The position numbers and the translations under genes were made by a program. From positions 1-62,391 of the forward strand of contig JAJYJB010000001.1 in assembly GCA_021789735.1 (NCBI GenBank): DNA of 62,391 nt, read 5' to 3'. The notes beneath the pieces are model-generated. The model was not told the origin of the DNA. It saw nothing but the letters and a program-made list of their open reading frames with translations, and did not search any database. Of this stretch, positions 58,026-62,391 are shown piece by piece (position 1 is the first letter of the stretch; each line of letters starts with the position of its first letter). Source of the stretch: Nitrospirota bacterium. Its GTDB lineage: Bacteria; Nitrospirota; Thermodesulfovibrionia; Thermodesulfovibrionales; JdFR-88.

Positions 58026-58340
58026 TTAGCCCAGTGTTTTTTCATGATGAATGCCGTCGATCTCAAGACGGAAAACAGAAGTGAATCTGGAAAAGCAAAA
58101 CTGCCCAAAGGCCATGAGAAGAAAATGAGCGCTGGCCGCTTTCTCCATAAAACGGAGGGAAAAACCTGTGCAAAATATTCCATAAACCTATTAAACTACT
58201 GCAGCCATTTATGGCTGTTTGGGGGACGCATGGGCACAGTCCGGGAAGGCAGAGGGCCTGCAGCTGGAAGTCAGGAAGCGTTTTCCGGTTTTGCCTTTGC
58301 CCCAAAGCAGTCAAAAGCAAAGGGCTGGGGAGGATATATC
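58026..58340. other. gap between the leuA junction and the acyltransferase
   Basis: Open on the plus strand (a frame begins at 58044), but the encoded peptide is unlike any acyltransferase N-terminus and low in hydrophobicity. I see no RNA gene or repeat. GGGGAGG at its end is the ribosome-binding site of the next gene. Confidence 0.4.
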
Positions 58341-59441
58341 TTGTCAGGCAATGTAGTGCGGGTATCCGTAAATAAAGGGGCTGCGTTTAGTAATTACATA
58401 AATTTTTGCAAGGCGTTTGCGATAGTCATTATCGCTTTCTGGCATTATTTTTTCGACCTGTTCAGGTTTGACCTTATTTTTCTGCAGAAAGACGCGATTT
58501 CAACCCATTTTCATATATTCCCGTTGAATGGGCTGTCCGGGATCCTGGTATCTATTTCAACATTGGCGCTGGCCCTTGGAGCGGGGGTTTTCCAGCTTTT
58601 TTTGATAGCCAGCGGCTTTGGTCTGTACCTGAGCCATCTGAAAGACAAAAAAAGCTGGACCCTTTTTTATAAAAAGAGGGCCTTAAGGGTCCTGTTTCTA
58701 TACTGGATTGCCGTAATTTTCAACTATTTCATCCGGGGGGCACACGTTCCCCCCTACTTTCAGGCGCGGTTTAACCGGATTTTTGTCGAGCATTTGCTGG
58801 TGCTTCAGGATTACACAAAACACCCCGCTGTCTGGGGCGCACTGTGGTTCATAGGATATATCATACAACTGTACGTCCTGTTTCCCGTCTTCGTAAAAAT
58901 GTTTCAAAACAGGGCGGCAAAGGCCCTCCTCATCCTCATCTCAGTTTTCGGGACGTTCCTTGCGGCCAAGGCGGCCTCCATCATGGGGTTTGAGTTGACG
59001 GGCAGACTGCCGGTGCAATATCTTTCCAGTTTTGTCTTTGGAATGCTCCTAGCGGAAGGCGCACATTTTCAGAAAGACTTTTTCAAAAAACTGTTCAGGC
59101 CGGCCAGCATTTCCGCCTGCGCAATATTGGCGCTGCTGATGGTATACCTTGTCAACCAGTTCACTTTTTTTAACAACCTCATCTTTAACAACCTCTTTTA
59201 CATTTTCTTCTTTGTGGCGTTATATCCCGTTTTCAAACTGGCCAGCGCCGCACGCGCGCTCCGCAGGGTCTTAAACGCGCTTGCATACAGTTCCTACGTC
59301 ATTTTCCTTAGCCACCAGTTGATCTCTTTAAAGGCGTTCCTTTATTTTGCCCGGCACTGGCCGGATTTCATGTTTGAGAGGGATTTTTTCGGGGTACCCA
59401 TTGGTTACAAGACTGGAAACATCATATTCTTAAGGTCTTGA
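58341..59441 (+). CDS. acyltransferase 3 family protein, frame broken near the 3' end
   Basis: About 366 residues from the TTG at 58341, selected because GGGGAGG lies 7 bases upstream (a GTG at 58356 or the ATG at 58044 are alternatives). The membrane O-acyltransferase signature is NFCKAFAIVIIAFWHYFFD, followed by about nine helices and a WGALWFIGYIIQLYVLFP segment. It would acetylate an exported sugar or lipid. Codons are AT-richer than the core, which suggests transfer. The frame ends early at TGA 59441, while the family's last helix is encoded in another frame downstream. Confidence 0.8.
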   Translation: MSGNVVRVSVNKGAAFSNYINFCKAFAIVIIAFWHYFFDLFRFDLIFLQKDAISTHFHIFPLNGLSGILVSISTLALALGAGVFQLFLIASGFGLYLSHLKDKKSWTLFYKKRALRVLFLYWIAVIFNYFIRGAHVPPYFQARFNRIFVEHLLVLQDYTKHPAVWGALWFIGYIIQLYVLFPVFVKMFQNRAAKALLILISVFGTFLAAKAASIMGFELTGRLPVQYLSSFVFGMLLAEGAHFQKDFFKKLFRPASISACAILALLMVYLVNQFTFFNNLIFNNLFYIFFFVALYPVFKLASAARALRRVLNALAYSSYVIFLSHQLISLKAFLYFARHWPDFMFERDFFGVPIGYKTGNIIFLRS

Positions 59442-59605
59442 TTTTCATTGTGACCGTCCTTTTCAGCTACGCAGTCCAATATGGATACGATTACCTATTG
59501 AAAATTTTCGGCGCTCGGAAACGAGAACCGGAACATGTCTTGGAGGCCGGAACTGGCTGGGAGAAACTGGACAGCGAGATAAATGATAAAGCAGCTCTAA
59601 AATAG
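59384..59605 (+). pseudogene. displaced 3' part of the acyltransferase gene
   Basis: In the -1 frame the sequence continues WLQDWKHHILKVLIFIVTVL then FSYAVQYGYDYLL and ends at TAG 59603-59605. This is the expected last membrane helix and tail. The shift falls between about 59380 and 59395, where T6 and G4 runs lie, so a lost base, a sequencing error or phase variation are all possible. Confidence 0.65.
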
Positions 59606-59815
59606 GAAACCGGGGGGTAAGGCATCGGTCGGTGCCTGATCGCCCCTTCACAGGGCGAATGGCAAAGCCGATTTTTCAGAGTTTGCTTGGAAAAAAGGGG
59701 AAGGAGCAGCAGAAAAGACAAAAGGCCGGGGGGAATTGCGGATCAAGGAATGGAATAGGTTCAGGTCTTGAATTTTGTTGTCCTTTTATTTACGCCCCCC
59801 AAATTTCAAGATTTA
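59606..59815. other. AT-rich gap before the IS element
   Basis: No coding frame of note. The stretch around 59757-59790 (AGGTCTTGAATTTTGTTG) resembles repeat DNA I associate with the edges of REP/IS200-type elements in anaerobe genomes, which is a weak recollection. Otherwise nothing identifiable. Confidence 0.3.
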
Positions 59816-59820
59816 TGTCA

Positions 59821-59865
59821 TTTTTCAGGAGCATTCCCCACTTTGGTTTTCAGGACCATTCCCCA
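59821..59865. repeat. left terminal repeats of the IS21 element (two copies)
   Basis: TTTTTCAGGAGCATTCCCCA at 59821-59840 and TTTTCAGGACCATTCCCCA at 59847-59865. These multiple end repeats are the transposase binding sites in IS21 elements. Confidence 0.8.
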
Positions 59866-59911
59866 GGTGTAGCCCCTGTCATGGTTTTTTATCACATTGG
59901 GCTAAACGGAA

Positions 59912-60670
59912 TCAAGTCTGTGCCGTTTTTCTTCTCCGGGGATCTTTTTTTCTTCGGTAGCTTTCCCCCTCGATGACGAGTTGGTGGGCGTTGTGGGCGA
60001 GGCGATCGAGGGCGGAGTTGGCCATGATCGGATCGTCGAAGAGCGCCATCCATTCGTGAACATCGCGGTTGCTCGTTATTACCGTGGATGACCTTCCGTA
60101 CCTTTCAACGACGACCTCATAGAAGTCAGTCGTTTGCTCATCGGTGAGTCTCTGGAGGCCGAAGTCGTCGATGATGAGCAGTTCAGGGCCGATCAGCTTT
60201 ACCAGCTCTCTGCCGTAGGAGTTGTCGGCCCTGCTTTGGAGGAGCTTTTTGAACATCGTGGCCGCCCTAAGCATAAGGACCTTGTGTCCTCTCCTGCATG
60301 AGCTGTGGGCGAGTGCATTTGCGATAAAGGTCTTCCCCACGCCTACAGGTCCGCAGATGAGGACGTTTTCCTTGCGGCCAATGAACTCCAGGCTGAAGAG
60401 GTCCTTGAGCCTGTGCCTGTCGACGGTGATCGCAGCATCCCAGTCGAACCTCTCGAAGGTTTGGTCGAGGTCTACGGAGGCGCTCCTAAGCCTTGTGGCG
60501 ACGTTTGTATCCTCCCTTCTTTGAATCTCATCGTTGAGGATGAGTTCAAGGAACTCAGTGTAGGAAAGTTTCATCCCCTTGGCGTAGGCCACCCTGTCCG
60601 GCAGAGTGGCCAGCAGCCCTGAAAGACGCAATCGTTTCAGTGTCTGCTTCAGTTCATTCGTTGTTTCCAT
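59912..60670 (-). CDS. istB: IS21 helper ATPase IstB
   Basis: 252 residues from the ATG at 60670 (METTNELKQTLKRLRLSG), with AAGGAGG 9 bases before it; the extra upstream frame lies in istA. Walker A GPVGVGKTFIANAL lies about 105-118, Walker B LLIIDDFGLQRL near 165-176, and SNRDVHEW follows as sensor I. IstB forms ATP-dependent filaments on target DNA and recruits IstA. The start overlaps the end of istA by 17 bases, as usual in this family. Confidence 0.95.
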   Translation of the reverse strand: METTNELKQTLKRLRLSGLLATLPDRVAYAKGMKLSYTEFLELILNDEIQRREDTNVATRLRSASVDLDQTFERFDWDAAITVDRHRLKDLFSLEFIGRKENVLICGPVGVGKTFIANALAHSSCRRGHKVLMLRAATMFKKLLQSRADNSYGRELVKLIGPELLIIDDFGLQRLTDEQTTDFYEVVVERYGRSSTVITSNRDVHEWMALFDDPIMANSALDRLAHNAHQLVIEGESYRRKKDPRRRKTAQT

Positions 60671-62228
60671 GGTTTTGTTCCTCCTTGTTCTGTGTAAAGT
60701 ATTCCGTCGGCCGTCCGAAACGTGCCGGCACGACAACGCCTCTTTTGTCACCTCCCTTTCCGGCCTCGTTACCGAAGGCCTGCTTGATGATGCGCTCCAG
60801 CCTGAAGACATCGATGAGACTAAAAGACAGGGCACGGCCGCATGCCTGCTCCGTCCGCGCCGTGCCATACTTCTCAGATAGCCGTATCAGCTTCTGCGCC
60901 TGCCTGAGCTTGCTCCAGGGGAAGTCCCCCGAAAGCAGTTGCTCCATGAAGGCGCCGCAGTTGGTTCCCACCTCCTTTCCCTTGTTGATGTAATGATCGC
61001 AACTTCTCATCGCATACGCCATCTTGTGCTTTGGGTAGTCCTCGTAATCGGTGGATCTTCTGCCCTCGGGCATCAGGGGATGGGTCTTGATCACGGCACC
61101 CTGGTGGTATATGCGCATCAGCTTGCTGTCGGCGCGAATCTCCACCTTCTTGCCTATGTATTGCGTCGGAAGCGAATAAAGCGCATTGCCGAAACGGATA
61201 TGATGATCGGGGTGTACCGTGGCCAAGCCCCATTTCGGGACATCGAACCGCTCTTCCCGTGGCGGCAGCAGAAGCGCCTTCTCCTGCTCCTCAAAGACGA
61301 TCTTTGGCCTTTTTCTCGTCGTCCCGTGGATCCTCATCCCAGCGACGTCCGTGCACCATTTCAACGCCTCCCGCTGCACCTGCTCGCAGTCAATGAACTG
61401 CTCCCCCTTGAAGAAGTTCTCGCGGACATAGGGGATTTGCCTTTCCACGGTAGCCTTCCCCTGGGGGTGCCGTGCAATCGCCGGGTCTATGATGAAGCCC
61501 TGGTACTGCGAGTACTCCAGAAATGTCCTGTTGAAGACCGGCTCGTACCGGCTGGATTTCACCACTGCGGCTTTCAGGTTGTCTATGATGAGGCGCCTGG
61601 TGACGCCTCCAAAAAATACCCATGCATCCTCTATCCCTCCGATAAGTGCAAGCAGATCCTGTCTGCGGGTGATGTGAACATACTGGTACCTGCTGAACAC
61701 CAGCGTCACCACAAGCGCATACAACGCCCGCAGCCGATTGATTGCCTTGTCAAACAGATACCCCAGTCTGCCGAAATCCACCTCGGCAACCTCCCCAGGC
61801 TCAGTCTCCGCCATGCGAACGGTTCCACCGTTGCCGATCCCGATATGCTCCTGCGTAAAGCGGTACAGGGAGCTGTAGCTTGTCTCGACGCCGCTGCGCA
61901 ACAGCTTCATATGCACCTTGGTCAGGGTCAGATCATCACGCTCCAGCCAACCCGAAATGGCATCTTTGTGCGGCAGGAGTATGTTGTCCCTGACAGTGCT
62001 GTCGCCGCCGTTGTCATTGCCGTGGATCTCCCTGAATACCGCGTATGCGACATCCTCAATATCCGATTCTGACGCTGCCAGGCCTTTCCCTTCGGCCATG
62101 CGGATATACTTGCGCACTGTCTTCCGGTCCATCCCGGTCGCTCTTGCGATGGCGCTGATATTGTCCCCCGCTGTCTGCCTCCTCAATACATCCAAAATCT
62201 CAATCACGGTGTACTCCTTGTCTGACAT
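60654..62228 (-). CDS. istA: IS21 transposase IstA
   Basis: 524 residues. Helix-turn-helix near the N-terminus (NISAIARATGMDRKTVRKYI). The DDE residues are in AEVDFGRLGYLF (first Asp, about 170), IIDNLKAAVV (second, about 238) and KATVERQIPYVRENFF (Glu, about 285), and the C-terminal beta-barrel contains FGNALYSLPTQYIGKKVEIR. It appears full length with no interruption, so the element may still be active. Confidence 0.95.
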   Translation of the reverse strand: MSDKEYTVIEILDVLRRQTAGDNISAIARATGMDRKTVRKYIRMAEGKGLAASESDIEDVAYAVFREIHGNDNGGDSTVRDNILLPHKDAISGWLERDDLTLTKVHMKLLRSGVETSYSSLYRFTQEHIGIGNGGTVRMAETEPGEVAEVDFGRLGYLFDKAINRLRALYALVVTLVFSRYQYVHITRRQDLLALIGGIEDAWVFFGGVTRRLIIDNLKAAVVKSSRYEPVFNRTFLEYSQYQGFIIDPAIARHPQGKATVERQIPYVRENFFKGEQFIDCEQVQREALKWCTDVAGMRIHGTTRKRPKIVFEEQEKALLLPPREERFDVPKWGLATVHPDHHIRFGNALYSLPTQYIGKKVEIRADSKLMRIYHQGAVIKTHPLMPEGRRSTDYEDYPKHKMAYAMRSCDHYINKGKEVGTNCGAFMEQLLSGDFPWSKLRQAQKLIRLSEKYGTARTEQACGRALSFSLIDVFRLERIIKQAFGNEAGKGGDKRGVVVPARFGRPTEYFTQNKEEQNHGNNE

Positions 62229-62304
62229 ACTACCTCCCGTTTCCGTAGTTAAGGACGTAGTATGCCTGTTATCAAGATCGCTACACCTGGGTACCGCTAT
62301 GGGG

Positions 62305-62380
62305 TGGGGAATGCCCTGAAAAAGGGTGGGGAATGCTGCTGAAAATCTAACCCCTTAAAGTGGGGAATGCTCCTGAAAAA
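62305..62380. repeat. right terminal repeats of the IS21 element (three copies)
   Basis: TGGGGAATGC-led copies at about 62305-62323, 62327-62345 and 62361-62380, the reverse complements of the left copies. The outer end TCACA lies at 62381-62385, only six bases from the window edge. Confidence 0.8.
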
Positions 62381-62391
62381 TCACATATGAG

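Larger units (their letters stand above)
59816..62385 (-). mobile_element. IS21-family insertion sequence
   Basis: About 2.57 kb bounded by TGT-led ends that match inverted over nearly 30 bases: TGTCATTTTTCAGGAGC at the left and TGTGATTTTTCAGGAGC (reverse complement) at the right, both followed by ATTCCCCACTTT. It carries istA and istB on the minus strand. Inner copies of the terminal repeat are present at both ends, and AGGTGTAGC is shared further in. Flanks ATTTA and TATGAG do not show a target duplication. Confidence 0.9.

Noticed and set aside
60939..62072. 377-residue plus-strand frame
   Set aside because: Antisense to istA, whose DDE residues are intact.
1..62391. CRISPR arrays, rRNA genes, prophage structural genes
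   Set aside because: None seen on reading through. No regularly spaced repeats of CRISPR size, no rRNA-like stretches, no phage structural or integrase genes.
59816..62391. target-site duplication of the IS21 element
   Set aside because: The immediate flanks do not match, and too little sequence remains on the right to judge.

Overview
The window looks like a high-GC chromosomal segment of an anaerobic or microaerophilic, respiratory, two-membrane bacterium. The closest match in my judgement is Nitrospirota (Thermodesulfovibrionia-like) or a neighbouring deltaproteobacterial group. The grounds are a type II secretion core with a secretin, outer-membrane and lipoprotein candidates, several multihaem c-type cytochromes, a Rieske/cytochrome b complex with a PDWY quinol-site motif, an NrfD/Fe-S module, UbiD, an ISC-like operon and rich c-di-GMP and two-component signalling. 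The phylum assignment is inference, because no rRNA gene is present.

Layout. 1-0.6 kb: an AT-rich flank with a truncated GNAT-like gene, 10-bp tandem repeats and tRNA-Leu(UAA). 0.6-5.1 kb: a PLD-like protein, a seven-repeat SBBP propeller protein, GYD, a small basic protein and DUF488. 5.2-10.9 kb: gspC-D-E-F on the minus strand, with an extra domain on GspD. 11-20.9 kb: a site-2 protease with CBS domains, an ATP-dependent DNA ligase, a histidine kinase and response regulator, a DUF5714 protein, UbiD, an orphan peptide-type ABC permease pair, a DksA-like protein and DUF1844. 21-30.3 kb: an NhaD-like antiporter, a double Usp protein and three electron-transfer units: a lone pentahaem cytochrome, a pentahaem c / small membrane protein / Rieske / cytochrome b unit, and a tetrahaem c / Fe-S / NrfD unit. 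30.4-34.2 kb: ccdA, a MOSC-MogA fusion, mnmA and a cysteine synthase. 34.2-40.6 kb: lipid-linked glycan genes, a receiver protein, an SSS symporter and a LuxR-type regulator. 40.8-43.4 kb: an iscR / tusA-like / iscS-like / iscU operon under an IscR-type operator. 43.4-57.7 kb: TPR plus ExeA-like ATPase, lipoprotein, radA, thiD, a barrel-like protein, a PEPCK/HPr-kinase-like protein, ACT, PilZ, HD-GYP and DUF1810. 57.8-62.4 kb: a disrupted accessory end with a 3' remnant of leuA, an acyltransferase with a broken reading frame and a complete IS21-type element reaching the edge of the window.

How the genes work together. The haem and Fe-S modules would move electrons between the quinone pool and the periplasm. 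CcdA would supply reductant for cytochrome c maturation. UbiD may serve quinone synthesis. The ISC operon, MnmA, MOSC-MogA and cysteine synthase form a sulfur/cofactor neighbourhood.

The most unusual observation is that the IscS-like protein has Glu where the PLP-binding lysine should be and lacks both arginines of the RFSLGR motif, yet keeps the mobile-loop cysteine. It sits in an otherwise intact Fe-S operon beside a TusA-like protein with a CPMH motif. Other notable points are a secretin ending in a subtilisin-propeptide-like domain, a Fn3 domain interrupted by a hydrophobic hairpin, and a recurrent promoter layout in which the -10 box lies 5-8 bases before the start codon, which implies leaderless mRNAs.
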